Position numbers and translations under genes: made by a program
The notes under the pieces: model-generated
What the model saw: only the letters and a program-made list of their open reading frames with translations
What the model was told of the DNA's origin: nothing
Database searches by the model: none
In this document: piece after piece, positions 1-9,259 of the stretch
How positions within the stretch are numbered: the first letter of the stretch is position 1
How the letters are laid out: every line of letters starts with the position of its first letter
From: Gemmatimonadota bacterium
Lineage (GTDB): Bacteria; Gemmatimonadota; Gemmatimonadetes; Longimicrobiales; Gaopeijiaceae
Length of the DNA stretch: 64,000 bases
Assembly (NCBI GenBank): GCA_009838975.1
Contig: VXQO01000035.1
Span: 36,828 to 100,827, forward strand
Direction: 5' to 3'

Positions 1-364
1 TGTCTACGAGCCCGCGATCGCGGCCCTGGAAGGTGACCCATGGCATGTCACCGGGCCCGTTCCCGCCGACACCGTCTTTGTCCGCGCCTTCTCCGGCGAG
101 TTCGACGCCGTGGTGGCGCCCTACCACGACGTGGGAATGGCCGCCTTCAAGACCGCTGCGTTCGGCAGGGGCGTCAACGTGACCCTGGGCCTGCCATTCA
201 TCCGCACGTCGCCCGATCACGGGACCGCGTTCGACATCGCGGGCCGGGGAGTCGCCGACCCTTCCTCGATGGTGGAGGCCGTCCGTCTGGCCATGCGCCT
301 GGCCGGGGCACGCCGGGCCGCCTGCACCAGCGCTTCGCGGGCACCGGCCGCCCCGATCAGGTGA
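1..364 (+). CDS. pdxA: 4-hydroxythreonine-4-phosphate dehydrogenase, C-terminal part (cut by window edge)
   Basis: The frame is open from base 2 and gives about 120 residues of the C-terminal end of PdxA, the NAD-dependent enzyme that oxidises 4-phosphohydroxy-threonine in pyridoxal 5'-phosphate synthesis. The family signature is clear: YHDVGMAAFKTAAFG, then GVNVTLGLPFIRTSPDHGTA and FDIAG. PdxA usually has Gln in YHDQG; here it is Val. The gene starts upstream of the window. Its TGA overlaps the GTG of the next gene (GTGA), so the two are probably translationally coupled, although pdxA and holB share no pathway. Confidence 0.93.
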   Translation, partial: VYEPAIAALEGDPWHVTGPVPADTVFVRAFSGEFDAVVAPYHDVGMAAFKTAAFGRGVNVTLGLPFIRTSPDHGTAFDIAGRGVADPSSMVEAVRLAMRLAGARRAACTSASRAPAAPIR

Positions 365-1512
365 CTCCCGGGGCCGGGCGGCCGGAGCCACCCCGGTTCC
401 GGGGACACGAGGCGCTCCGCGCGTCGCTGCGCCGGTCCCTGGCGCGCCGCACGCTGCCCGCCACCGTGCTGATACACGGCATGCCCGGGTGCGGCAAGCA
501 GTCGCTGGCCCTGTGGCTGGCGCGCACGCGCCTGTGCAGCGGGGCGGACAAGCCCTGCGGCCGCTGCGACAGTTGCCGGCGCGCGCTCCGCCTGGAACAC
601 CCCGATATCCACTGGCACTTCCCGCTGCCCCGCCCGAAGCGCACTTCGGGGCCGGCGAAACTGGCGGCGGCGCTGGAGGACGCGCGCTTCGAGAAACTTG
701 CCGAATTCCGCAAAAACCCTCTCCGTGCCGAGGGCGACACCGAGGTCAAGGGCATCTATCTGGCCGCCGTTCTGACGATCCGCGACCACGCCCACCGCCG
801 GCCGGCCGTGGGCGAAGAACAGGTCTTCATCATCGGGGACGCCGAATACCTCGTCCCCCAGGAGGCCAGTCCGGAAGCCGCCAACGCACTGCTCAAGCTC
901 CTGGAGGAGCCCCCGGACGGCAGCCGCTTCATCCTCACCTCGGGAACACCGGGGAGCCTCCTCGATACCATACGATCGCGGGCCCTGCCGATCCATCTCC
1001 CCCCTCTGCCGGTCGAGGAGGTGGCAGCCTTCCTCCGAGAGGAGTGCGGCGCAGACCCCGAGGCCGCGATACGCGCCGCCAAACTGTCCCAGGGCTCGAT
1101 CGGCGCCGCCCTCGGATACCTCGAACCGGACGGCGATCAAAGCCGCCAGCGCACCCGTGCCCTCGACCTGTTGCGCGCGGCCACCGGGGGCCGGCGTGCC
1201 GACGCGTACACGGCCGCGGCGGCATTCCCCCCCGGCGGGGGGCGCGGGCTCCTGGGCCTCATGGGGGCGCTGCAACTCTGGATCCGCGACCTCGGTGCGG
1301 CCGGTCTCGGCCGTGACGACCAGGTCGTCAACGTGGATGAGCTGCCGTTTCTGCGCGACACGGCCCGGCGGCTGGCGCTCACACCCGACCGGATCGCGCG
1401 CGCCGTCGGACAGGTCGAGGAAGCCAGTATGCTGGCGCGGGGCAATGTGAACCCCCAACTCTTCATGGGTACCCTGCTCCTGGATCTGGAGGAGATCCTC
1501 GAGCCCGCCTGA
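361..1512 (+). CDS. holB: DNA polymerase III delta' subunit-like clamp-loader protein
   Basis: A 383-residue AAA+ clamp-loader protein. From the N-terminus it has a P-loop region (GMPGCGKQS), a zinc-binding module with four cysteines (C-x7-C-x2-C-x2-C, LCSGADKPCGRCDSC), a helix typical of delta' and gamma/tau (EAANALLKLLEEPP), and a sensor-like segment (SGTPGSLLDTIRSRA). In Walker A the residue after Lys is Gln instead of Thr/Ser, and the SRC motif reads SRA. Delta' is commonly catalytically dead, so this fits that role. GTG at 361 is chosen because it overlaps the pdxA stop and precedes the conserved core; an upstream extension would lie out of frame inside pdxA. Confidence 0.88.
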   Translation: MTPGAGRPEPPRFRGHEALRASLRRSLARRTLPATVLIHGMPGCGKQSLALWLARTRLCSGADKPCGRCDSCRRALRLEHPDIHWHFPLPRPKRTSGPAKLAAALEDARFEKLAEFRKNPLRAEGDTEVKGIYLAAVLTIRDHAHRRPAVGEEQVFIIGDAEYLVPQEASPEAANALLKLLEEPPDGSRFILTSGTPGSLLDTIRSRALPIHLPPLPVEEVAAFLREECGADPEAAIRAAKLSQGSIGAALGYLEPDGDQSRQRTRALDLLRAATGGRRADAYTAAAAFPPGGGRGLLGLMGALQLWIRDLGAAGLGRDDQVVNVDELPFLRDTARRLALTPDRIARAVGQVEEASMLARGNVNPQLFMGTLLLDLEEILEPA

Positions 1513-1517
1513 CCGCC

Positions 1518-2057
1518 GTGACACCCGAAAGCCCGGACAGGAGAATGAAGGATCCCGATCCGCGACCAGCCCCCGCGCTGACCCATCTCGACACCGACGG
1601 AGAGGCGACGATGGTGGAGGTGGGCGACAAGGACGTCACCTCCCGCCGGGCCGTTGCCCATGGGGTGCTGAGGTGCTCCCGGCGCGCCTACGAGCTGCTG
1701 GCCGGCGGGGCAAACCCCAAGGGAGACGTGGAGCAGGTGGCGCGTGTCGCTGGGATCATGGCAGGCAAGCGCACGGGCGAACTGATCCCGCTCTGCCACG
1801 TGTTGCCCGCAGCGAGCATCGGTGTCGACGTGGAAGCGGACCCCGCGCTACCCGGGCTAAGGGTGACCGCCACCGCGCGGATAGCGGGTCGGACCGGTGT
1901 GGAAATGGAGGCGCTGACCGCGGTTTCGGTGGCGCTCCTCACGGCCTACGACATGCTTAAGGCCGTCGACCGCGGCATGACCATCGAGTCGATCCGGCTG
2001 GTGGAGAAGTCGGGGGGGCGCTCGGGAAGCTGGCGCGCCGGGCGCGGGTCAGTCTGA
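1518..2057 (+). CDS. moaC: cyclic pyranopterin monophosphate synthase
   Basis: MoaC converts 3',8-cyclo-7,8-dihydro-GTP to cyclic pyranopterin monophosphate in molybdenum cofactor synthesis. The roughly 160-residue family core is complete: [16 protein letters not shown] near the N-terminus, the active-site PLCHVLP, then [19 protein letters not shown] and VEKSGGRSG at the end. The start is uncertain: GTG 1518 lies 5 bases after holB, and ATG 1545 has AGGAG only one base upstream, which is too close. The gene follows holB in the same direction and its end overlaps the convergent transglycosylase gene by 9 bases. moeA lies 9 kb away on the same strand. Confidence 0.93.
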   Translation: MTPESPDRRMKDPDPRPAPALTHLDTDGEATMVEVGDKDVTSRRAVAHGVLRCSRRAYELLAGGANPKGDVEQVARVAGIMAGKRTGELIPLCHVLPAASIGVDVEADPALPGLRVTATARIAGRTGVEMEALTAVSVALLTAYDMLKAVDRGMTIESIRLVEKSGGRSGSWRAGRGSV

Positions 2058-3272
2058 TGGTGGGAGCGCGCGGCTGGATACCGGGATGACCAGCCTGGCG
2101 CCGATCTGAAGGCGCCGTGGCTCCACGTCGGGGTTGGCGGCCCGCAGATCGTCGACGGAGATCCTGTAGTAGCGTGCGATATGGGTCAGGGTCTCCCCCG
2201 CGGAGACGATGTGCCACGCGACGCGCTCATGAGGCGGGATCGTAGCGAGACGCGCGCCGAAGCCGCTGGCCCGACCCTCCGGCAGGCGCACCGTGGTCGA
2301 TCCCCTGGCGGACGTAATGCCGGCGTGGAGGTGCGGATTCAGCCGCTCCACCTCCTCCGCCCCGACACCCGCCGCCCTTGCGATGACGTCGAGCGTCGCT
2401 GCGCCTTCGACCGCGGTGGTGTCGAAGCGGATGGGCGGCGACTTGACGGGATTCGGCAGGCCGTAGTACGCGGGGGTGCTGGCGATCTGGACTGCCGCCA
2501 GGTACTTCGGGATGAAGTCGCGGGTTTCCGAGGGAAGCCGGTCGCGGATTCGGGTGAACAGTTCGTCCTCGCGGGGTTGGCCGCCGCCGTGGCGCCGTAT
2601 CACCGACTCCACCCGGCTGGGACCGGCGTTGTAGGCCGCAAGGGTGAGGAACCACGACCCGAACTGCCGGTTCAGGTGGACGATGTAGTCGAGCGCCGCT
2701 GGGGTCGCGGCGAACGGATCGAAGCGCTGGTCCACGATGCCGTCGACCCGCAGGCCGAGCCCGCGCGCCGTGTGAGGCATGAATTGCCAGAGTCCCGCGG
2801 CCCCGGCGGGCGATACGGCCGTGGTGTAGTAGTTGGCTTCGATGAGCGGCAGGTAGACGAGCGATTGGGGCAGACCCCGCTTCGCCAGCTCCGCATTCAC
2901 GAAGTCCTGGTACTGGCCCATGCGCGCCAGGCCCCGCTGGAAGGGCGCCGTCGACCGCCCGCGCCAGTACTCCATCCACCAGTCGATCCGCCTCTGGATC
3001 TGTTCTTCCCGGACCGCCGGCGATGTCATGATCGGATCGAAAGCGGCCAGTTCCAGCGGGTCCAGCGGCTCGACCGCCTCCGGCAGCACACGGCGCCCCT
3101 CCACCAGCGACGGGACTACCGGCGCCCGCTCGGCCGGCTGACGGCGCTCGGGGGCGTCGCCGGCCGGAGCCGGGGGCAGAGGCGGCGGCTGCCTCGCACA
3201 ACCCGCCAGCAGCAGCGCAAGCGCGGCCAGGCCGTTTCGGGCGGCCATGCGGCCACTTGCGGGATGGTTCAT
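2049..3272 (-). CDS. mltD: membrane-bound lytic murein transglycosylase with LysM domain (MltD-like lipoprotein)
   Basis: 407 residues. A lipoprotein signal ends in LAGC (Cys about residue 25), followed by a Pro/Ala-rich linker. The SLT/GH23 domain (about 120-270) contains the catalytic Glu in LPLIEANYY, the SPAGAAGLWQFMP motif and LAAYNAGPSRV. A C-terminal LysM (about 355-400, WHIVSAGETLTHIARYY) should bind peptidoglycan, and a degenerate LysM-like segment may precede it. The enzyme cleaves the MurNAc-GlcNAc bond with formation of 1,6-anhydroMurNAc, anchored to a membrane and facing the periplasm. ATG 3272 follows guaB by only 4 bases, so the two are probably co-transcribed. Confidence 0.9.
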   Translation of the reverse strand: MNHPASGRMAARNGLAALALLLAGCARQPPPLPPAPAGDAPERRQPAERAPVVPSLVEGRRVLPEAVEPLDPLELAAFDPIMTSPAVREEQIQRRIDWWMEYWRGRSTAPFQRGLARMGQYQDFVNAELAKRGLPQSLVYLPLIEANYYTTAVSPAGAAGLWQFMPHTARGLGLRVDGIVDQRFDPFAATPAALDYIVHLNRQFGSWFLTLAAYNAGPSRVESVIRRHGGGQPREDELFTRIRDRLPSETRDFIPKYLAAVQIASTPAYYGLPNPVKSPPIRFDTTAVEGAATLDVIARAAGVGAEEVERLNPHLHAGITSARGSTTVRLPEGRASGFGARLATIPPHERVAWHIVSAGETLTHIARYYRISVDDLRAANPDVEPRRLQIGARLVIPVSSRALPPSD

Positions 3273-3276
3273 CTGC

Positions 3277-4764
3277 TCAGTGGCTGTAGTTGGGAGCTTC
3301 TCGCGTGATCGTCACGTCGTGGGGATGCGACTCCCGCAGTCCCCCCGGCGTCACGCGCACGAAACGGGCCGAGGTGCGCAGGGCCTCGAGCGACCCGGCG
3401 CCACAGTAGCCCATCCCGCTTCTGAGTCCGCCGGCCAGCTGGAAGACCGTGTCCGACACGGGGCCCTTGTAGGCCACGCGACCTTCGATCCCCTCCGGCA
3501 CCAGCTTCCGCAGCTCGCGTCCCTCCTGGAAATAGCGGTCGGCGGAACCCTCCTCCATGGCCGACAGCGAGCCCATCCCGCGAACGGTCTTGAATCGCCG
3601 TCCCTCGAGAAGGAACGATTCCCCGGGGGATTCCTCGGTGCCGGCCAGCACCGAACCCATCATCACGCTCTGGGCGCCGGCGGCAAGCGCCTTGACCACA
3701 TCGCCCGAGTAGCGGATGCCGCCGTCCGCGATGACGGGAACCCGGCCGGCGGCGCCGTCGACGGCATCCATGACCGCGGTCAGCTGCGGCAGGCCGACAC
3801 CTGTCACGACGCGCGTGGTGCAGATCGAGCCCGGACCGACACCGACCTTGACCGCGTCGGCCCCGCGTTCGATCAACGCGTCGGCGCCCTCGGCCGTGCC
3901 CACGTTCCCCGCGATGAGATCCTGGTCGGGGAACGCCTCGCGCACCCTCACCACCGCCCTCAGAACGCCCTCGGCGTGTCCGTGTGCGGTGTCGATCACC
4001 AGAAAGTCCACACCCGACTCGACCAGCGCCCGTGCGCGGGCCAGATCGGACCTGGCTGCGCCGATGGCCGCGCCCACGCGCAGGCGTCCGTGCTCGTCCT
4101 TGCAGGCGTTGGGGAACTGGCGGCGCTTGAAGATGTCCTTGACCGTGATCAGCCCCCTCAGCTTCCCCGCCTCGTCAACGACGGGCAGCTTCTCGATCCG
4201 GTGGCGGTGCAGGATGCGCTCCGCCTTGGTCAGCGTGGTGCCCACCGGCGCGGTGACCAGCCCCCGCGAGGTCATGAGCGACGCGACGGGGCGGTCGAGA
4301 TCGGACTCGAACTGCAGGTCGCGATTGGTGATGATCCCGACCAGGGTTCCGTCCGGCTCCACGATCGGCACGCCGCTGATCGAGAAGCGAGCCATCAGCT
4401 GGTGGGCGTCACGAAGCGAAGCGGCGGGTTGCAGCGTGATCGGCTTGAGAATCATGCCGCTCTCCGACCGTTTCACCCGGTCGACCTCCTGGGCCTGCAG
4501 GTCGATCGTCATGTTCTTGTGGATGACGCCGACACCGCCCTCGCGCGCAACCGCGATCGCCATGCGCGCCTCGGTCACCGTGTCCATCGCGGCCGAGATC
4601 AGGGGAACCTGAAGGGTTATGCGGTTGGTCAGCCGCGTGGAAATGTCGGCGTCGCCCGGATGAACCCTGGAATGGCCCGGCACGAGCAGCACGTCGTCGA
4701 AGGTCAGGGCCTCCTTGACGACCCTGCCGCGCAACGGTGACCGGGGCTCCTTGCCGCTTTCCAT
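3277..4764 (-). CDS. guaB: inosine-5'-monophosphate dehydrogenase
   Basis: IMPDH oxidises IMP to XMP with NAD, the committed step to guanine nucleotides. The (beta/alpha)8 barrel starts with [14 protein letters not shown] and has the catalytic-loop cysteine in [13 protein letters not shown]. Two CBS domains (about residues 95-215) interrupt the barrel and usually sense nucleotides. The flap region and C-terminal end ([16 protein letters not shown]) are present, so the 495-residue protein is full length. ATG 4764 is used; a TTG two codons upstream is also open and neither start has a clear Shine-Dalgarno. It is upstream of the transglycosylase gene in the same direction. Confidence 0.96.
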   Translation of the reverse strand: MESGKEPRSPLRGRVVKEALTFDDVLLVPGHSRVHPGDADISTRLTNRITLQVPLISAAMDTVTEARMAIAVAREGGVGVIHKNMTIDLQAQEVDRVKRSESGMILKPITLQPAASLRDAHQLMARFSISGVPIVEPDGTLVGIITNRDLQFESDLDRPVASLMTSRGLVTAPVGTTLTKAERILHRHRIEKLPVVDEAGKLRGLITVKDIFKRRQFPNACKDEHGRLRVGAAIGAARSDLARARALVESGVDFLVIDTAHGHAEGVLRAVVRVREAFPDQDLIAGNVGTAEGADALIERGADAVKVGVGPGSICTTRVVTGVGLPQLTAVMDAVDGAAGRVPVIADGGIRYSGDVVKALAAGAQSVMMGSVLAGTEESPGESFLLEGRRFKTVRGMGSLSAMEEGSADRYFQEGRELRKLVPEGIEGRVAYKGPVSDTVFQLAGGLRSGMGYCGAGSLEALRTSARFVRVTPGGLRESHPHDVTITREAPNYSH

Positions 4765-4824
4765 GGACAAATGTACCGGGGCCGCGGAATTCGGGTCAAC
4801 CGGGCCGGCAATCGTGCCGGGCGC

Positions 4825-5274
4825 TTATCGTTCCCGCGATTCCGGGGGGTCCCGGCGGGCCGCTTCAGAGGAGTCGGAGCGGTCGGGCTGGTCGGACAGG
4901 TCCGAAAAACCCGCGTCGGCCTCGCCCCCTGTCTCCGCGTCGCGGCGGCGCTCCGCTCCGGCATCGCCGGCGTCCGATCCCCCCGCGAGGTCGTCGAAGA
5001 GCTGCCGGCCCGCCCTGGCCACCCCGCTCAGCGCCCTGTCGGCGGCCGCGATCACCTGAAAGGCCTCGCGCAGGTTGGACGGCTTGAACGACCGCTTGCG
5101 CATGCGGTCCTCCAGCCCCTCGCCCATTCGCTGAAAGCCGCTGGCCGGCTGTTCGTCTTCCGGCGATCCGTACCGCGACTCCAGGAACTCGATATAGTCG
5201 AGCACCTGGTAGATCTGCTCCTCCGGCAGACTCTCGATCTTCCGCATCACGCGGGCGCGCAGGACGTCGTGCAT
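4825..5274 (-). CDS. small acidic protein with DUF2281-like N-terminus
   Basis: 149 residues. The N-terminal 40 residues (MRKIESLPEEQIYQVLDYIE and FLESRYG) resemble the short helical DUF2281-type segment, which is found in antitoxin-like and other small proteins. The middle (about 60-100) is helical and basic (MRKRSFKPSNLREAFQVI). The last 50 residues are low-complexity, rich in Asp, Glu, Arg and Ser, and probably disordered. No toxin partner is visible beside it. It runs toward guaB. Its ATG at 5274 overlaps the first possible start of the divergent acyltransferase gene, so one of the two starts must be further inside. Function unknown. Confidence 0.7.
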   Translation of the reverse strand: MHDVLRARVMRKIESLPEEQIYQVLDYIEFLESRYGSPEDEQPASGFQRMGEGLEDRMRKRSFKPSNLREAFQVIAAADRALSGVARAGRQLFDDLAGGSDAGDAGAERRRDAETGGEADAGFSDLSDQPDRSDSSEAARRDPPESRER

Positions 5275-5293
5275 GCCATCTAAGAAGCCGCTG

Positions 5294-6151
5294 ATGGATC
5301 CCCGGCGCAAGGACGGGTTATTCTTGGGCATGGAGTCCGGACAGGAGTACCGTTTTCTGCCGCTGCGGGGCGTGCCGATCCGCGAGGACGCCGAGCGGCG
5401 CTGCGACCGCTGGCTCGCTCGCCTCGACGAGGAGCTCTCGGATCCCGGAACCGACCGCAACGAACTCTGCCGCAGGGTGCTCGAGGAGATCTACTTCCCC
5501 GGCGAAATGACTGCCCCTTCCCTCGCGAGCCGCATCCTCCGCGACCAGCTCGACCCCCGCAACGTCACCCTGGAGCCGGAATACTATCGGGAAATCGACG
5601 AGGAACGGTACCAACGCGTGAAGCCGCTGATCTGGCTCTGGGAGATGTTCGACAAGAGCCTGCTCGGCGAGAACGTGCACCTGGGGATCCGGTTCCGACG
5701 CATCCTGGCCAGGCGCATCTTCGCCCGCTGCGGCAGGAACTTCAAGGCGTTCCACTTCGTGAAGCTCAGCTTCGGGTACGGGCTGGAGGTGGGCGACGAC
5801 GTCGTGGTGCACCGCCACGTCCTCCTCGACGACCGGGGCGGGATCAGGATCGGGGATCGCGCGTCGATCTCGGACTTCGTCAACGTCTATTCGCACAGCC
5901 ACCACATCGGCGACGGGCGGCACGTGCGTACTCCCCGGACCGTCATCGGCGATGACGTACGGCTCGCCTACCACGCGACGGTTCTGGCAGGCGTCACCCT
6001 GGCGCCCGACTCGATGATCGGCGCAGGCGCCGTCGTCACCCGCGACACCGAGCCGTCCACCGTCGTCGCCGGAATACCCGCGAAGCCGGTTAGGCGAAAG
6101 CCTGCCGCCCAGCGCCGCCCACCGACAAGCGATCCCCTCGCCGACGGCTGA
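5294..6151 (+). CDS. left-handed beta-helix (hexapeptide repeat) acyltransferase
   Basis: About 285 residues. The N-terminal 130 residues are helical and charged, with no domain I recognise. From about residue 145 the protein has hexapeptide-repeat turns (LEVGDDVVVHRHVLLDD, IRIGDRASISDFVNVYSHSH, TVIGDDVRLAYHATVLAGVT, SMIGAGAVVTRD) and ends in STVVAGIPAKPVR, typical of maltose/galactoside O-acetyltransferase-type enzymes that use acetyl-CoA. The His-rich HSHHIG probably contributes the catalytic His. Possible starts are 5273, 5294 and 5330; the divergent neighbour begins at 5274, so 5294 or 5330 is more sensible. The substrate cannot be told; a cell-surface sugar is the usual one. Confidence 0.83.
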   Translation: MDPRRKDGLFLGMESGQEYRFLPLRGVPIREDAERRCDRWLARLDEELSDPGTDRNELCRRVLEEIYFPGEMTAPSLASRILRDQLDPRNVTLEPEYYREIDEERYQRVKPLIWLWEMFDKSLLGENVHLGIRFRRILARRIFARCGRNFKAFHFVKLSFGYGLEVGDDVVVHRHVLLDDRGGIRIGDRASISDFVNVYSHSHHIGDGRHVRTPRTVIGDDVRLAYHATVLAGVTLAPDSMIGAGAVVTRDTEPSTVVAGIPAKPVRRKPAAQRRPPTSDPLADG

Positions 6152-6213
6152 CGCCGACCCGTGCACGGGCTGCGGCGACCCGGGGCAACCGAGCCACCGG
6201 CGCGCGTTCAGCC

Positions 6214-8157
6214 CTACCGCGTCTCGTACCGCGCCTTCAGCTGCTCCACCACCACCGGATCGGCCAGCGTGGTGGTGTCCCCCAGCGCCCGCCCCGTCGC
6301 GATGTCACCCAGCAGCCGCCGCATGATCTTCCCCGACCGCGTCTTCGGCAGGTCGGCGGCGAAGAGGATCACCTTGGGCCGCGCGATCGGCCCGATGGCA
6401 CGCGCCACATGGGCCTTCAGTTCGGCCACGAGGGCATCGTCCCCCTCCCTGCCCCCCATCAGCGTGACAAAGGCGGCGATCGCCTGCCCCTTGACCTCGT
6501 GCGCCATCCCCACCACGGCCGCCTCCGCCACGGCGGCGTGCTCCACCAGCGCGCTCTCGACCTCCATGGTGCCGATCCGGTGTCCGGCAACGTTCAGCAC
6601 GTCGTCCACCCGCCCGAGTATCCACAGGTACCCGTCCTCGTCCAGCTTCGCACCGTCGCCGGGGAAGTAGATCCCGTCCCACTTCGACCAGTAGGTCTCG
6701 CGGTAGCGCTCGTCGTCGCCCCAGATCGTGCGCAGCATCGCCGGCCACGGCCGCGTGATGGCGAGATACCCGGCGTCGACCGGCTCGCCCGCGTCGTTGA
6801 ACAGGGCGGTCGCAATCCCGGGAAATGCGCGGCAGGCGCTCCCCGGCCGCGTGTGCGTCACCCCAGGGAGCGGCGTGATCATCATGCCGCCCGTCTCGGT
6901 CTGCCACCAGGTGTCGATGATCGGGCACCGCTCGCCGCCGATCACTCGGTTGTACCACATCCACGCCTCCGGGTTGATCGGCTCTCCCACCGTGCCCAGG
7001 AGCCGCAGCCGCGAGAGATCGCAGCCGTCCGGCCACTCCTCGCCCCACTGCATGAAGGCGCGGATCGCGGTGGGAGCGGTGTAGAAGATGGTCACCCCGT
7101 AGTCCTCGCACATCTTCCAGAACCGCCCCTTGTCGGGCCAGTCGGGCGCCCCCTCGTACATCACCACCGTCGCCCCCGCCGCGAGCGGCCCGTAGACGAT
7201 GTAGCTGTGCCCCGTCACCCAGCCCACGTCGGCCGTGCACCAGTAGATGTCGTCCTCCTTCAGGTCGAACACGATCCGGGTGGTCGCGTGCACCTGGGTC
7301 AGATACCCGCCCGTCGTGTGGACCACGCCCTTCGGCTTCCCCGTCGTCCCGGAGGTGTAGAGGATGTACAGGATGTCCTCGGCGTCCATCACCTCGGCTT
7401 CGCACTCGCCGTCCACGCCCGCCGCGAGGTCGTGGTACCAGTGGTCACGCCCCGCGGTCATTCCGGCCGCGACCTTCCCTTCCAGCCCACCCCGGGCCAC
7501 CACCACGACGTGCTCGATCGACGGGCAGCGCTCGACGGCCCTGTCCGCATTGTCCTTGAGCGGAACGACGACGCCGCGCCGATACCCGCCGTCCGCCGTG
7601 ATCAGCACCCTCGCTTCGGCATCGTTGATCCGGTCCGCGAGGGAATCCGGGCTGAATCCCCCGAACACCACCGAATGCGGCGCGCCGATCCTCGCGCAGG
7701 CGAGCATTGCGAAGGCGGCCTCCGGGATCATGGGCAGGTAGATGGCCACGCGATCGCCCTTCTTCACCCCCAACCCCTTCAGCACGTTCGCAAAACGCCC
7801 CACCTCGACGGCCAGCTCGCCGTAGGTGAACGACCGCCGGTCCCCGGGCTCCCCCTCCCAGACCAGCGCACGCTTGCCGCCGCGGGTGTCCAGATGCCGG
7901 TCCACGCAGTTGTGGCAGACGTTCAGCTTGCCGCCGATGAACCACTTTGCATGCGGCGCCCTCCACTCGAGCACCGTGTCCCACCGGCGGTACCAGTCGA
8001 GCTCGCCGGCCCATTCGGCCCAGAACCGCTCGAAGTCCTCGGCCACATCGTAGATGGAGGGGTCGGAAACCACCGCGTCCGCGGCGAACTCGGCGGGCGG
8101 CGCGAACTTCCGCTTCTCGGTGAGCAGTGCGTCGAGGGCGGTCGGGTCGTGCGTCAT
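6214..8157 (-). CDS. acs: acetyl-CoA synthetase (AMP-forming)
   Basis: 647 residues, the normal Acs length. Adenylation motifs are intact: [12 protein letters not shown] (P-loop), [10 protein letters not shown] (acetate pocket and A5), [20 protein letters not shown] with NVAGHRIG (hinge), and C-terminal [13 protein letters not shown] with the catalytic Lys that is regulated by acetylation in this family. It activates acetate to acetyl-CoA through acetyl-AMP in the cytoplasm. ATG 8157 is chosen because GGAG lies 8 bases upstream; the frame remains open for 21 more codons. It is divergent from the Fur-family gene across a 294-base gap. Confidence 0.96.
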   Translation of the reverse strand: MTHDPTALDALLTEKRKFAPPAEFAADAVVSDPSIYDVAEDFERFWAEWAGELDWYRRWDTVLEWRAPHAKWFIGGKLNVCHNCVDRHLDTRGGKRALVWEGEPGDRRSFTYGELAVEVGRFANVLKGLGVKKGDRVAIYLPMIPEAAFAMLACARIGAPHSVVFGGFSPDSLADRINDAEARVLITADGGYRRGVVVPLKDNADRAVERCPSIEHVVVVARGGLEGKVAAGMTAGRDHWYHDLAAGVDGECEAEVMDAEDILYILYTSGTTGKPKGVVHTTGGYLTQVHATTRIVFDLKEDDIYWCTADVGWVTGHSYIVYGPLAAGATVVMYEGAPDWPDKGRFWKMCEDYGVTIFYTAPTAIRAFMQWGEEWPDGCDLSRLRLLGTVGEPINPEAWMWYNRVIGGERCPIIDTWWQTETGGMMITPLPGVTHTRPGSACRAFPGIATALFNDAGEPVDAGYLAITRPWPAMLRTIWGDDERYRETYWSKWDGIYFPGDGAKLDEDGYLWILGRVDDVLNVAGHRIGTMEVESALVEHAAVAEAAVVGMAHEVKGQAIAAFVTLMGGREGDDALVAELKAHVARAIGPIARPKVILFAADLPKTRSGKIMRRLLGDIATGRALGDTTTLADPVVVEQLKARYETR

Positions 8158-8342
8158 TCGGGGTTCTCCGGGGATGAAGAGGTTGCCTGGTGGCCGTTTC
8201 GGGGAGCGGAGCCGCGCCACGGCGGCGCATGCATGTCCGGTGAGCCTGCGGGTGAGCGATCGGCTGATCGAGTATGGCCCGAAGCCCGCGCCCGGGGCAA
8301 CATCGCCCGTTGGAGATCCACGCGGCCCCCGGTTGTGGTTAG

Positions 8343-8366
8343 TATCATTCTGCTATCATTATGATA
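8343..8366. promoter_or_regulatory. candidate Fur/PerR operator
   Basis: Three hexamers occur in 24 bases: TATCAT at 8343-8348, TATCAT at 8354-8359 and the inverted ATGATA at 8361-8366. The last two form a perfect 6-1-6 palindrome (TATCAT-T-ATGATA), the layout of Fur-family boxes, in otherwise GC-rich DNA. It lies 86 bases before the TTG start of the Fur-family gene, so autoregulation is the natural inference, and it could also affect acs. Confidence 0.5.
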
Positions 8367-8438
8367 TCCTCAATTCAGCGGTTGACACGCGCGCGCCCTG
8401 CGTGCATCGTAACTCCATGTGAGCAACGGGCTTCGCCG

Positions 8439-8445
8439 AAGGAGG
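8439..8445 (+). promoter_or_regulatory. ribosome binding site that fixes a TTG start
   Basis: AAGGAGG, a full match to the anti-Shine-Dalgarno, lies 6 bases before TTG 8452. It supports that codon over the in-frame GTG at 8419, which has no such site. Confidence 0.8.
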
Positions 8446-8451
8446 ACCTGC

Positions 8452-8886
8452 TTGTCCCCGTCCAGTCAATCCGTCGAGGTCGACCGGCTGCGAGAAGCGC
8501 TGGAGGCGCACGGACATCGCTTCACCGAGCAGAGGGGTGCCGTACACCGCTTCCTTTCGGGTACCGACACGCACCCGACCGCCGAGGATGTCTTTCACGG
8601 CGTCCGTGAGGAGTTGCCCGCGATCTCGCTCGCCACGGTCTACAAGAACCTCGAGACGCTGGTCGGCTGCGGCATGGCGCTCAAGCTCACCTGGTCCGAC
8701 GGCTCGTCCCGGTACGACGGGCGCACCGACCCGCACCATCACGCGCGCTGCGACCGCTGCGGTGTCGTGATGGACATCCCCGGCAACCCGCCGCCGGAGA
8801 TCGTCGCCGATCCCGGCGTCTGCCCCGGCTTCCATGTCACCGGGTACCGGCTGGAGCTGACCGGGCTCTGCGCGGACTGCGCCTGA
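8452..8886 (+). CDS. Fur-family transcriptional repressor, PerR-like
   Basis: 144 residues from TTG 8452. An N-terminal winged helix (HGHRFTEQRGAVHRFL, HPTAEDVFHGV, SLATVYKNLETLV) binds DNA, and the C-terminal half binds metals. RYDGRTDPHHHARCDRCG supplies the regulatory-metal Asp and His residues and the first CxxC; GLCADC supplies the second CxxC of the structural zinc site. The Asp in RYD at the regulatory site and the HPTAE histidine fit PerR (peroxide sensing by Fe-catalysed His oxidation) better than Fur, but Fur cannot be excluded. A matching palindrome lies upstream. No catalase or peroxidase gene is adjacent. Confidence 0.88.
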   Translation: MSPSSQSVEVDRLREALEAHGHRFTEQRGAVHRFLSGTDTHPTAEDVFHGVREELPAISLATVYKNLETLVGCGMALKLTWSDGSSRYDGRTDPHHHARCDRCGVVMDIPGNPPPEIVADPGVCPGFHVTGYRLELTGLCADCA

Positions 8887-8905
8887 ACCGGCTCGCGCCC
8901 CGGTT

Positions 8906-9205
8906 TCAGGCGATCGCGCCGGCCCTTGCGCGCCCCCGCGCCGAACGGAGACGGCGACGCAGTTCCAGGCTCGACATCGTGTTCATGGTGCGCTCGGCGG
9001 TCTTTGGCGAATTCCAGCGAACGTCGGTAAGGGCAACCGGCTCTTCGCCTTCCGCCTCCGGCCGGCGCAGGATCAGGTAGTACCGTCCCTTGTAGTCCCC
9101 ACCCTGCTCGGCGGCCACCGAAGCCACCCACTCGACACCCCGTTCATCGCTGAATCTTCGCACCTGGCCGTCCCCGTTTGTGATGGTCTCTGCGGCTGGG
9201 AACAT
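8906..9205 (-). CDS. hypothetical protein, 99 aa
   Basis: The N-terminal two thirds form a probable small beta-rich domain (VRRFSDERGVEWVASVAAEQ, then YKGRYYLILRRPEAEGEEP), followed by a basic Arg-rich tail (LELRRRLRSARGRARAG). There is no signal peptide or membrane segment. It is convergent with the Fur-family gene, 19 bases apart. The start ATG 9205 sits in an A/T-rich patch (AACATAATAG on the plus strand) that may hold its promoter. I do not recognise a named family; codon use matches the neighbours. Confidence 0.65.
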   Translation of the reverse strand: MFPAAETITNGDGQVRRFSDERGVEWVASVAAEQGGDYKGRYYLILRRPEAEGEEPVALTDVRWNSPKTAERTMNTMSSLELRRRLRSARGRARAGAIA

Positions 9206-9259
9206 AATAGCCGCGACGTGCCGGCAACAACGAGCCCCTCCCAGCGTGCCCGCCGGCCG

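Larger units (their letters stand above)
8158..8451. promoter_or_regulatory. divergent control region between acs and the Fur/PerR gene
   Basis: This 294-base gap has no convincing gene. Its left two thirds are GC-rich. An A/T-rich island at about 8330-8375 stands out and carries the TATCAT/ATGATA repeats described separately. A TTGACA lies at 8382-8387, but no good -10 hexamer follows at 16-18 bases. Promoters for both acs and the regulator should be in this gap. Confidence 0.5.

Noticed and set aside
8382-8410. TTGACA as a -35 for the Fur-family gene.
   Set aside because: No acceptable -10 lies 16-18 bases downstream (CATCGT/ATCGTA), so I do not call a promoter there.
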